From positions 620,001-684,000 of the forward strand of contig NZ_JAKNTO010000001.1 of the NCBI RefSeq assembly GCF_022440845.1: DNA of 64,000 nucleotides, written 5' to 3'. This document shows, piece by piece, positions 6,659 to 15,270 of the stretch. The DNA is from Ruminococcus sp. OA3 (GTDB lineage Bacteria > Bacillota > Clostridia > Lachnospirales > Lachnospiraceae). A model generated the notes under the pieces. It saw only the letters and a program-made list of their open reading frames with translations, made no database searches and was not told the DNA's origin. Positions within the stretch are counted from its first letter, which is position 1; each line of letters starts with the position of its first letter. A program made the position numbers and the translations under genes.

Positions 6659-9076
6659 TTAAAAATCAAAATCTTTTTCGAAAAGAATAATACGTCCTTC
6701 CGGATCCAGTCTTCTGCTGGAAACTTTTCTGCCTATTTTACCTCTGTGAGCTTTTGAAATGGCGTAATCGATCATTTCTTTAACACTTGCCACGGTCATT
6801 GGCTCTTCCTCTGTCTGCTTTTCTCCGATTCTGGTATACAGTGCCAGTACACCCAGTTCATCGATCTTATATCCCTGCTCTCTGGCATAAGTTCTTGCAA
6901 AGGTTACAAGCTCATCGTTGGTAAATACCGGTATGGATATGACTGCGTCAAACTTCTCCGCAAATTCAGGATGCTGATTCAACAGGCTGCGCATGCTCGT
7001 TTTTTCGTCTTCAATGATAAGCACCAGACTGTCTGTCCGAAACGAAAGTGCCCTTGACAACTGATTGATCGTATCTTCCGACATTCCTCCGGCATGCTCT
7101 ATCAGCAAAAATCCACCAGCCAATTTACCTACCACCTGAACCGGATCTTTTTCATTAAAGGATTCCCCGTCAATGCGTGCCATCTTCACAGCTTCCAGCC
7201 CCAGGTCCTTACATATTGCAAGCACCAGACTGTCTGTCAGCCTGGTCTTTCCGCTTCCCGGCCTTCCCATAACTGCAATATTGCCCCGCTTTGACGTCTT
7301 ATCACCCGCATTATTATAAACGCCTGTCATCGCATTCAGAATCTGATCATCCATGCCCGGAACTTTTGCAAAATATGAGAACAGTTTCTTCTGTTCATCT
7401 GAAAGTTTGTCAGGGCGTGTATCATTCAGAATACGTGTTCTTCTCTCCTCCGGAGTCTCTTCTTCCAGAATCCGTTCTTCGATCGATTTCCCGTGTTCAG
7501 ATTCATTTGAAGGCTCTTTCTGCAAAATCATCTGCTTTGCATACTCATCCTCCAGACTAAACTCCTGTGTATCTCCCGTCTGTTCAGCACCCTGCGGTTC
7601 TTCACTTTCCGCAAACACCTGAGCAATAATACTCTCTTCCAGTCTGATATCTTCAGTTTCCGCAGCTTCCTCCGCGGTTTCTTCTTCGTCCTCCTCTTCA
7701 AATCCCTCTGCCATAAGATCGCGAATCAAATCATCACTCACCGGCTCCTGAGGTTCATTCTCTGAGGCCTCTTCTTTTTCCTGCAAGGTGTCCGTCAAGA
7801 TTTCCGCTTCGGGAGCGGCTGCCTCTTCCTCTGAGGACTCCTCTTCTGCTGCAGCTTCTTCTGTCTTCTCCTCTGCAGTTTCCTGAACGGCAGCAGCTTC
7901 TTCCTCTTTCTGGAATTCTCCGGTAGTAATCTGCTGTGCCATCTGGCTGGCTGTCTCCTCCAGCAGCTGACGGAGAACATCGTCCTTTTCGGCGGGTTCT
8001 TCCTCTGATACAGCTGCAGGCTGTGGATTCTCCGGTTCCTGAGTACGTATTTTCTGAAGTTTCTCTGCCGGCAGTACCGTCGTATTTCCGAAGCTTTCCG
8101 GTTCCAGCTCTTTCACTGACTGATAATCGATACTGGACTGCGCCCCAAGCTGTTCCTCTTCTTCCTCGTCATCATATCTGGGCATCAGCAGTTCTTTTGT
8201 TTTATGTATACCCGACAACACGTCTCTCAGACTGGATGCCAGTTTTTCCTGCAGCTTTTCGGGTTCTATCGGACCCGGCTGGGCATAAGTCACGGATTCA
8301 TCTGCAGATTCCTCCTGAGGCTGCGACGCAATCGCCGCTTCAGCTTCTGCCAGACCTTCCGGCTCTGAAAAATCCGGTTGTATTTCTGGATTCACCGTTT
8401 TTTCTGATGGTTTCTTTTTTATTGATCTTACCGGTTTAGGCGTTTCCGGTTCCTTATCTTCTTCAAGATCTCTGCTGTCATATTTCGCCTGCTGTGATGG
8501 AGTCAGTGACTCATAGTCCATCTTAAGTTCCATGGCTTTTACGACATATTTTCCCTCGCTGAACCAGAGGATCAGATCATCGCATTCCTGAACGCATTTT
8601 TCTTTCATTCCGGCCTTCTGGTAAAGACGAGCCAGCTCATATGCCCAGCGTTCTGTGTATTCTTTGCTCTTATATTCTTCCAGAATCGCTATGAGATCTT
8701 CAATGGGTGCTCTTTTGGCTTTATATATCTTATATTTCAGAATATATTTTGAACTGTCACCCGGTGCATTTTGCTCATATTCCGTATAATAATCGACTGC
8801 TTCATCCGTCTCTCCCAGCTTCAGACATACCTCCACCAGACGATACAGGATGATCTTTCCAATGGATGACCTCTTATATGCCAGGAGTAATATCCTCTTG
8901 CCGTCATCCAGCCTGTCATTCACTTCATAGATATCAGCCACCATGCAAAGTGTTCTGACGCTTTTTACTCTGCGCCAGTCGATCGTGTCTACAATCTCAA
9001 GTGCCCCCTCAAAATCCTGTTTATCAACCAGTTCATTGATCTGGTCCAATTTTATTTGATATTCCGTCTTGTCCAA
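6659..9076 (-). CDS. TPR protein with long acidic linker and C-terminal degenerate AAA+ (CbbX/SpoVK-like) domain
   Basis: 805 aa from the TTG at 9076. Residues about 1-200 are helical TPR-like repeats. Residues about 215-560 are a low-complexity, very acidic Glu/Ala/Pro-rich linker. From about 575 there is a P-loop domain with Walker A GRPGSGKT (604-611). The following order (LLIEHAGGM, then LIIEDEKTSMRSLLNQHPEF, then IPVFTNDELVTFA) matches CbbX/SpoVK-type AAA+ domains. However, the Walker B pair DE reads EH and the usual Arg-finger segment lacks its Arg, so hydrolysis may be weak or absent. The start: the first in-frame ATG (9151) lies inside the promoter spacer, so it cannot be used; TTG at 9076 follows GAGGTG by 6 bases. 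Likely a cytosolic scaffold or regulator; function unknown. It could alternatively be an active AAA+ enzyme with divergent motifs. Confidence 0.75.
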   Translation of the reverse strand: MDKTEYQIKLDQINELVDKQDFEGALEIVDTIDWRRVKSVRTLCMVADIYEVNDRLDDGKRILLLAYKRSSIGKIILYRLVEVCLKLGETDEAVDYYTEYEQNAPGDSSKYILKYKIYKAKRAPIEDLIAILEEYKSKEYTERWAYELARLYQKAGMKEKCVQECDDLILWFSEGKYVVKAMELKMDYESLTPSQQAKYDSRDLEEDKEPETPKPVRSIKKKPSEKTVNPEIQPDFSEPEGLAEAEAAIASQPQEESADESVTYAQPGPIEPEKLQEKLASSLRDVLSGIHKTKELLMPRYDDEEEEEQLGAQSSIDYQSVKELEPESFGNTTVLPAEKLQKIRTQEPENPQPAAVSEEEPAEKDDVLRQLLEETASQMAQQITTGEFQKEEEAAAVQETAEEKTEEAAAEEESSEEEAAAPEAEILTDTLQEKEEASENEPQEPVSDDLIRDLMAEGFEEEDEEETAEEAAETEDIRLEESIIAQVFAESEEPQGAEQTGDTQEFSLEDEYAKQMILQKEPSNESEHGKSIEERILEEETPEERRTRILNDTRPDKLSDEQKKLFSYFAKVPGMDDQILNAMTGVYNNAGDKTSKRGNIAVMGRPGSGKTRLTDSLVLAICKDLGLEAVKMARIDGESFNEKDPVQVVGKLAGGFLLIEHAGGMSEDTINQLSRALSFRTDSLVLIIEDEKTSMRSLLNQHPEFAEKFDAVISIPVFTNDELVTFARTYAREQGYKIDELGVLALYTRIGEKQTEEEPMTVASVKEMIDYAISKAHRGKIGRKVSSRRLDPEGRIILFEKDFDF

Positions 9077-9141
9077 CGTATTCACCTCTGTTTTCAAGTC
9101 CGCGCATAAGGACTCGGTATTATCCCTGCCTAATCCTTTTA

Positions 9142-9170
9142 AGTTTATCATACCGCATATGCGATGTCAA
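9142..9170 (-). promoter_or_regulatory. Promoter for the TPR/AAA-like gene
   Basis: TTGACA (minus strand, 9165-9170), a 17-base spacer, TAAACT (9142-9147). Transcription should start near 9135, downstream of the first in-frame ATG, which fixes the real start at the TTG at 9076. Confidence 0.75.
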
Positions 9171-9213
9171 AGTAAAACGTTGGGTTTCACCTCTCAGTCC
9201 TTCCGCGTATTTA

Positions 9214-9247
9214 ACAGACAAAGAGCGCCGACAAATGTCGGCACTCT
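9214..9247 (-). terminator. Terminator of glgP
   Basis: A 12-bp stem with one G-U pair (9222-9233 with 9236-9247) is followed leftwards by TTGTCTGTT. It lies 13 bases after the glgP stop. Confidence 0.75.
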
Positions 9248-9260
9248 TCTGCTTAAAATT

Positions 9261-11717
9261 CTATTTTACTTTCACCTGATCCAAATGCCAGATCTCATCC
9301 ACATACTGCTGGATCGTTCTGTCAGATGTAAACTTGCCGGATCTTGCCACATTCAGCATTGCCATCCGAGCCCATTTTTCCTCATCTCTGTATGCAGCTT
9401 CAACTTTCTCCTGTGCCAGCGCATAGCTCTTGAAATCCGCAAGGATAAAGTATGTATCCGCGCGGTCACTGCTGTTTGTGTTCAGCAGAGAATCATAGAT
9501 ATCCCGGAACATCTCTGTATCGCTTGAGAATGTACCGTTGATCAGGGACATCAGCACCTGACGAATCTCCTGATCTGTATTGAAATAATAGTTCGGATCA
9601 TAGCCGCCGTTTTTCTCGAAGTTAATGACTTCATCCGCAGACAATCCGAAGATAAATGCATTCTCTTCTCCGACTTCCTCTACAATCTCTACATTTGCAC
9701 CGTCCATGGTTCCCAGTGTGGGAGCCCCATTCAGCATAAATTTCATGTTGCCGGTGCCTGACGCCTCTTTGCTGGCGGTTGAGATCTGTTCCGATACATC
9801 TGCCGCTGCAAAGATCCACTCCGCATTGCTCACACGGTAGTCTTCGATAAATACAACTTTCAGCTTACCTCCGATGGATGCATCGTTGTTGATAACATCG
9901 GCAACAGAGTTGATCAGCTTGATCGTCAGTTTAGCTCTCTTATATCCTGCTGCCGCTTTTGCACCGAAGATAAAGGTTCTCGGATAGAATTCCATATCCG
10001 GATGCTCTTTGATCTTATTATACAGATACATCACATGCAGGATATTCATCAGCTGACGTTTATACTCGTGCAGACGTTTGACCTGTACATCAAAGATAGA
10101 GCGGGGATCAACTTCGATATTATTATGCTCCAGGATGTATTTTGCAAGGCGGACTTTGTTCTGATACTTGATATTCATGAACTCTGCCTGAGCCTTCTTA
10201 TCATCCACATAGAGTTCCAGCTTTTTAATCTGAGAAAGATCAGTGATCCACTCTTTTCCGATATGGGCGGTTACCCAGTCTGCGAGCAGCGGGTTCCCAT
10301 GGAGCAGGAATCTTCTCTGGGTGATACCGTTCGTCTTGTTATTAAATTTCTCCGGCATCATCTCATAGAAGTCTTTCAGCTCCTGTTTTTCCAGGATCTC
10401 CGTATGGAGTCTTGCAACACCATTGACGGAATATCCGCCTACGATTGCCATATGGGCCATCTTGATCTGCCCGTCATAGATGATCGCCATCTTCTTTACT
10501 TTCTCCTGGTTTCCAGGATACTTATCATTGATCTCGATCAGGAATCTTCTGTTGATCTCCTCAATGATCTGATAAATTCTCGGCAGCAATCTTGAAAACA
10601 GCTCGATTGGCCACTTCTCGAGCGCTTCTGCCATGATGGTATGATTCGTATAAGCACATGTCTTCGTTGTGACTTCCCAGGCTTCTTCCCAGGTAAGCCC
10701 TTCCTCATCCATCAGGATACGCATAAGCTCTGCCACTGCGACTGTCGGATGTGTGTCATTCATCTGGAATGTCACTTTTTCATACAGTCTGTGAATATCG
10801 CTGTGCGCTTTTTTGTATTTTGCAACCGCAGCCTGAATGCTTGCAGAGATGAAGAAATACTGCTGTTTCAGACGCAGTTCTTTACCCGCATAGTGATTAT
10901 CATTCGGGTAGAGTACCTCAACGATGTTCTTCGCCAGGTTCTCCTGTTCAACCGCTTTCTTGTAATCACCTTTGTCGAAGGAATCCAACTGGAAAGTGTC
11001 AATCGCCTCGGCATCCCAGATACGAAGTGTATTTACGACACCGTTCCCATAACCGACGATCGGCATATCATACGGGATCGCCATAACGGACTGATATCCT
11101 TCCTGGATAAAGTTATTCCTTCCCGTCGCAGGATCATGCTCTACTTTGACGTACCCGCCGAATTTTACCTCTTTTGCGTATTCCGGTCTGCGCAGTTCAA
11201 ATGGATTGCCGTCCTTCAGCCAGTTATCCGGCACCTCTATCTGGTAGCCGTCACGGATCTCCTGTTTGAACATACCGTAACGGTAACGGATTCCGCAGCC
11301 ATATGCACTGTAACCCAGTGTTGCAAGAGAATCCAGAAAACAAGCAGCAAGACGTCCAAGACCTCCGTTTCCAAGAGCTGCATCCGGTTCCTGGTCTTCA
11401 ATCACATTAAGGTCAAATCCCAGCTCCTCCAGTGCCTCTTTTACTTCCTGATAAGCGGTTAAATTGATCAGGTTATTTCCAAGCGCTCTACCCATCAGAA
11501 ACTCCATGGACATGTAATAAACAGTCTTAGGATCTTCTTTCTTAAATGTCTCCTGTGTGTTCAGCCAGTTGTCAATTATTACATCTTTCACAGCATATGC
11601 CACTGCCTGGAATACCTGCTGAGGTGTAGCCTCATCAATCGTTTTTCTGTACAGAACCTTTACGTTGTCCTTAACCTCTTTTTTGAATTGAACTTTGTCA
11701 AATCGCTTGTTTTGCAT
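9261..11717 (-). CDS. glgP: Glycogen/starch/maltodextrin phosphorylase
   Basis: 818 aa, a typical GT35 length. It releases glucose-1-phosphate from alpha-1,4-glucan ends with phosphate and pyridoxal phosphate in the cytosol. Visible family blocks: ALGNGGLGRLAACFLDSLA near residue 115, NDTHP around residue 320, and the PLP-lysine block EASGTGNMKFMLNGAPTLGT with TMDGANVEI directly after it. No N-terminal truncation. It lies only 37 bases after ileS, without a terminator or obvious promoter between them, so it may be partly transcribed from the T-box-controlled ileS promoter. No other glycogen gene is nearby. Confidence 0.96.
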   Translation of the reverse strand: MQNKRFDKVQFKKEVKDNVKVLYRKTIDEATPQQVFQAVAYAVKDVIIDNWLNTQETFKKEDPKTVYYMSMEFLMGRALGNNLINLTAYQEVKEALEELGFDLNVIEDQEPDAALGNGGLGRLAACFLDSLATLGYSAYGCGIRYRYGMFKQEIRDGYQIEVPDNWLKDGNPFELRRPEYAKEVKFGGYVKVEHDPATGRNNFIQEGYQSVMAIPYDMPIVGYGNGVVNTLRIWDAEAIDTFQLDSFDKGDYKKAVEQENLAKNIVEVLYPNDNHYAGKELRLKQQYFFISASIQAAVAKYKKAHSDIHRLYEKVTFQMNDTHPTVAVAELMRILMDEEGLTWEEAWEVTTKTCAYTNHTIMAEALEKWPIELFSRLLPRIYQIIEEINRRFLIEINDKYPGNQEKVKKMAIIYDGQIKMAHMAIVGGYSVNGVARLHTEILEKQELKDFYEMMPEKFNNKTNGITQRRFLLHGNPLLADWVTAHIGKEWITDLSQIKKLELYVDDKKAQAEFMNIKYQNKVRLAKYILEHNNIEVDPRSIFDVQVKRLHEYKRQLMNILHVMYLYNKIKEHPDMEFYPRTFIFGAKAAAGYKRAKLTIKLINSVADVINNDASIGGKLKVVFIEDYRVSNAEWIFAAADVSEQISTASKEASGTGNMKFMLNGAPTLGTMDGANVEIVEEVGEENAFIFGLSADEVINFEKNGGYDPNYYFNTDQEIRQVLMSLINGTFSSDTEMFRDIYDSLLNTNSSDRADTYFILADFKSYALAQEKVEAAYRDEEKWARMAMLNVARSGKFTSDRTIQQYVDEIWHLDQVKVK

Positions 11718-11754
11718 AACATCCTCCTTCTTTTACCAATATGGAGTTACGTAC

Positions 11755-14700
11755 TTATCCCTCTATCTTCTCTACCGACAGCGTAACTTTTTCGGAATTG
11801 ATATTCCATTCTTTTGTATATCCCTCTGTATTGTTATAGACAATTTCAAGGGCAAGTACTTCTGATTTTATTTCAGATTCGTGTACCCTCATGATGCCTT
11901 CTATTATCTGATTGTCTGCTTCATATACTTTAATCTTATCCGTCACCTCAAATCCGGCCTCTTTACGCATCGTCTGAATCTTGCTGATCAGTTCCCGCAC
12001 AAAGCCTTCCTCCACCAGTTCCGGTGTCAGATTCGTGTCCAGAACCACGGTGACTTCATTGTCAGATTCGGATACATACCCCTCCATCCGGGCCGTATCA
12101 ATGAGCAAATCCTGCTCTAATAATATAACTTCCTCACCATTTATGTCAAGTTTAAGCTCTCCGCACTCTTTCAGCTGTGTCATAGCCTGGCTGCCGTCGA
12201 TCTCTGAAAGTGCTGATTTGATGCCGCCCAGGAGTTTTCCATATTTTGGACCCACCGTCTTAAGCTGCGGTTTAAAGGTGTAAGTTATAAAGTTATCCAG
12301 CTCATCTGTAAAAGACATATTCTTGACATTCAGTTCTTCCTCAATGATCTGCTTATAGAAATCAGAGAGGGTAAACGGTGCTTTTACATACATATTGCCG
12401 ATCGGCTGACGGTTCTTCACATTAGCCGCATTTCTGCATGCTCTTCCCAGAACAACGATTTTCAGAAGATCTTCCATATCTTCTTCCAGCCTGGTATCGA
12501 TCCATGCCTCGTTTGCTTTCGGGAAATCACAAAGATGTACACTTTCCGGTGCATTATCATCAATGCTGCGGACAAGATTCTGGTAAATGTCCTCTGTCAT
12601 GAACGGAATCATGGGTGCCGCTACTTTTGATACTGTCACAAGAGCTGTGTACAGCGTCATATAGGCATTGATCTTATCCTGCTCCATTCCCTTTGCCCAG
12701 AAACGTTCGCGGCTTCTTCTGACATACCAGTTACTCATGTCGTCCACAAAATCCTGCAGCGCCCTTGCAGTTTCCGGAATTTTATAATTTTCCAGATTCT
12801 CATCTACAGTCTTTATCAGTGTATTCAGTTTGGAGAGCAGCCATTTATCCATTACAGATAATTTATCATACTCCAGCGTATATTTCGTGGCATCAAACTG
12901 GTCGATCTCCCCGTACAGAACAAAGAATGCATACGTGTTCCACAGTGTTCCAAGGAATTTACGCTGTCCTTCTGTAACCGCTTTTCCGTGAAAACGATTC
13001 GGAAGCCACGGTGCGCTGTTGACATAGAAATACCAGCGAATCGCATCGGCTCCGTACTGATTCAACGCGTCAAACGGATCGACTGCATTTCCTTTGGATT
13101 TGCTCATCTTCTGACCGTTTTCGTCCTGTACATGGCCCAGTACGATTACATTTTCATACGGCGCCCTGTTAAAGATCAGCGTTGAAATCGCCAGCAGAGA
13201 ATAGAACCATCCCCTGGTCTGGTCAACAGCCTCCGAGATAAACTGTGCAGGATACTGCGCTTCAAATATTTCCTTATTCTCAAACGGATAGTGGTGCTGT
13301 GCAAACGGCATGGAACCGGAGTCAAACCAGCAGTCGATCACCTCCGGTACCCGGTGCATCTGTTTACCGCATTCCGGGCATGTGACGGTGACACTGTCAA
13401 TATACGGACGGTGCAGCTCGATATCATCCGGACAGTTATCAGACATTTCTTTCAGCTCTTTGATACTGCCGATCGAATGCATATGACCGCATTCACATTC
13501 CCAGATGTTCAGTGGCGTTCCCCAATAGCGGTTACGGCTGATGCCCCAGTCCTGGACATTTTCCAGCCAGTCGCCAAAACGTCCTTTTCCGATGCTTTCC
13601 GGTATCCAGTTAATGGTGTTGTTGTTGCGGATCAGGTCGTCTTTGACAGCTGCCATCCTGATAAACCAGGATTCCCGGGCATAGTAGATCAACGGCGTAT
13701 CACACCGCCAGCAGTGTGGATAACTGTGCTCAAACACCGGTGCAGCAAACAGAAGCGCCCTGTCTTTCAGATCCTGCAGGATCGCAGGGTCCGCTTTTTT
13801 ACAGAAGGTACCGGCCCACGGCGTCTCTTTTGTCATCTCACCCTTGTCATCAACCAGCTGCACGAACGGCAGATCATACTTTCTTCCCACATTCGCATCA
13901 TCCTCACCGAATGCCGGAGCGATATGAACGACACCGGTGCCGTCAGTGAGCGTTACATAACCGTCACACGTTATAAAATGAGATTTTTTCTTCTGTTTTT
14001 CACATATCGGTGTAACAAAATCATACAGTGGCTCGTATTCCTTATATTCCAGTTCCTGTCCTTTGTACGTTTCCAGAACTTCATATGCCGGCTTTCCTTC
14101 TTCTGCCAGTCCTCCGAGAACGGTGTCAAGCAGAGCCTCCGCTAAATAATACGTATAACCGTCTGCCGCCTTAACTTTTACATATGTTTCCTCCGGGTTC
14201 ACACAGAGTCCGACATTGGATGGCAAAGTCCACGGTGTTGTGGTCCACGCCAGAATATAGGCATCTTCTTCTTTTACCTTAAACCGAACGATCGCTGAAC
14301 GTTCTTTTACATCTTTATACCCCTGCGCTACCTCATGGCTGGAAAGTGGGGTTCCGCATCTCGGACAGTAAGGTACGATCTTATATCCTTTATAGAGAAG
14401 GTCTTTCTCCCATATCTGTTTCAGCGCCCACCATTCCGATTCTATAAAATCATTTTCATAGGTCACATAAGGATTTTCCATATCAGCCCAGAACCCTACC
14501 TGGTTGGAAAAATCTTCCCACATCCCTTTATATTTCCAGACACTCTCTTTACAATGTTTGATGAAAGGCTCCAGACCGTATTCTTCAATCTGTTCCTTTC
14601 CGTCCAGTCCAAGTAGTTTTTCAACTTCGAGTTCTACCGGAAGCCCGTGGGTATCCCATCCGGCTTTACGTGGAACCATATACCCCTTCATCGTGCGGTA

Positions 14701-14910
14701 ACGCGGAATCATATCCTTGATCACGCGCGTGAGCACATGTCCGATATGAGGCTTTCCGTTAGCCGTAGGCGGTCCATCGTAAAATGTATATGTCGGACAT
14801 TCTTTTCTGTTCTCCATACTCTTTTCGAAGATCTGATGGTCACTCCAAAATTTCTCAACGTCTTTTTCCCTGTCTACAAAATTGAGATTTGTTGACACTT
14901 TCTTATACAT
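11755..14910 (-). CDS. ileS: Isoleucyl-tRNA synthetase (long form)
   Basis: 1051 aa class I synthetase charging tRNA-Ile. HIGH is at residues 55-58 (YDGPPTANGKPHIGH), and the KMSKS loop is GQKMSKSKGNAVDPF. Internal zinc-type clusters are seen at YCPRCGTPLSS and at VTCPECGKQMHR. The CP1 editing domain carries WTTTPWTLPSN. Length and the absence of a C-terminal Cys4 zinc finger fit the long, eukaryote-like IleRS class rather than the roughly 930-aa bacterial class; that class is often mupirocin-tolerant, but this is inference. ATG at 14910, ribosome site AAGGAGG. Expression is set by the T-box leader at 14936-15234. Confidence 0.96.
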   Translation of the reverse strand: MYKKVSTNLNFVDREKDVEKFWSDHQIFEKSMENRKECPTYTFYDGPPTANGKPHIGHVLTRVIKDMIPRYRTMKGYMVPRKAGWDTHGLPVELEVEKLLGLDGKEQIEEYGLEPFIKHCKESVWKYKGMWEDFSNQVGFWADMENPYVTYENDFIESEWWALKQIWEKDLLYKGYKIVPYCPRCGTPLSSHEVAQGYKDVKERSAIVRFKVKEEDAYILAWTTTPWTLPSNVGLCVNPEETYVKVKAADGYTYYLAEALLDTVLGGLAEEGKPAYEVLETYKGQELEYKEYEPLYDFVTPICEKQKKKSHFITCDGYVTLTDGTGVVHIAPAFGEDDANVGRKYDLPFVQLVDDKGEMTKETPWAGTFCKKADPAILQDLKDRALLFAAPVFEHSYPHCWRCDTPLIYYARESWFIRMAAVKDDLIRNNNTINWIPESIGKGRFGDWLENVQDWGISRNRYWGTPLNIWECECGHMHSIGSIKELKEMSDNCPDDIELHRPYIDSVTVTCPECGKQMHRVPEVIDCWFDSGSMPFAQHHYPFENKEIFEAQYPAQFISEAVDQTRGWFYSLLAISTLIFNRAPYENVIVLGHVQDENGQKMSKSKGNAVDPFDALNQYGADAIRWYFYVNSAPWLPNRFHGKAVTEGQRKFLGTLWNTYAFFVLYGEIDQFDATKYTLEYDKLSVMDKWLLSKLNTLIKTVDENLENYKIPETARALQDFVDDMSNWYVRRSRERFWAKGMEQDKINAYMTLYTALVTVSKVAAPMIPFMTEDIYQNLVRSIDDNAPESVHLCDFPKANEAWIDTRLEEDMEDLLKIVVLGRACRNAANVKNRQPIGNMYVKAPFTLSDFYKQIIEEELNVKNMSFTDELDNFITYTFKPQLKTVGPKYGKLLGGIKSALSEIDGSQAMTQLKECGELKLDINGEEVILLEQDLLIDTARMEGYVSESDNEVTVVLDTNLTPELVEEGFVRELISKIQTMRKEAGFEVTDKIKVYEADNQIIEGIMRVHESEIKSEVLALEIVYNNTEGYTKEWNINSEKVTLSVEKIEG

Positions 14911-14935
14911 GCTGTTTGTTCCTCCTTATCCTGGT

Positions 14936-15234
14936 AAAATAAATGAAGCTCCCGTCCTGTAATAGGACGAGAGCCAAAAGCTTCGCAGCCACCTGTTACA
15001 ACATACTACCATACGCGTTCCCTGTAACGGGGGAATTCCGGCATCTCTTACTTGGGGACTGTCATCCTTTTCAGATTGGCAACTCAGGAGTGATTTTCCT
15101 CTGTTTCTACTGATACCGGTCTTTCACCATCTCCGGCTCGCTTTCAAACTTCAAAACAGACTACTGTCTCCGTCTCAGTTATTTTTCCTTTTGCGCTGAT
15201 ACCGTCGGCTGACGGCAGTTTTAACCGCACACTT
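14936..15234 (-). ncRNA. Isoleucine T-box riboswitch leader of ileS
   Basis: The roughly 300-base leader has the T-box landmarks in order. An AGTAGT-type motif lies near 15170. The Stem I distal segment GAGCCGGAGATGGTGAAAG lies near 15120-15140. The specifier loop reads AATCACTCCTGAG, with ATC (Ile) at 15092-15094. The T-box core AACAGGTGGCTGCG (14984-14997) is followed by a terminator hairpin (14945-14958 with 14964-14984) and a T-rich tail. Uncharged tRNA-Ile is expected to read the ATC specifier and pair its 3' end with the T-box bulge, forming the antiterminator and switching ileS on. The T-box core departs from the common AGGGTGGNACCGCG consensus. Confidence 0.9.
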
Positions 15235-15240
15235 TGCTAT

Positions 15241-15270
15241 ATTATACGTATATTATTTACAGATTGTCAA
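15241..15270 (-). promoter_or_regulatory. Promoter of the T-box/ileS transcript
   Basis: TTGACA (minus strand, 15265-15270), an 18-base spacer, TATAAT (15241-15246): near-perfect sigma-A consensus. The -35 box lies inside the last codons of the exonuclease gene (which ends at 15257), so ileS has its own strong start inside that gene's end. Confidence 0.88.

Noticed and set aside
10641-11462. 273-codon open frame on the + strand
   Set aside because: Antisense to glgP, with no promoter or ribosome site.
13291-14145. 284-codon open frame on the + strand
   Set aside because: Antisense to the ileS coding frame, no ribosome site, low-quality composition; a shadow.
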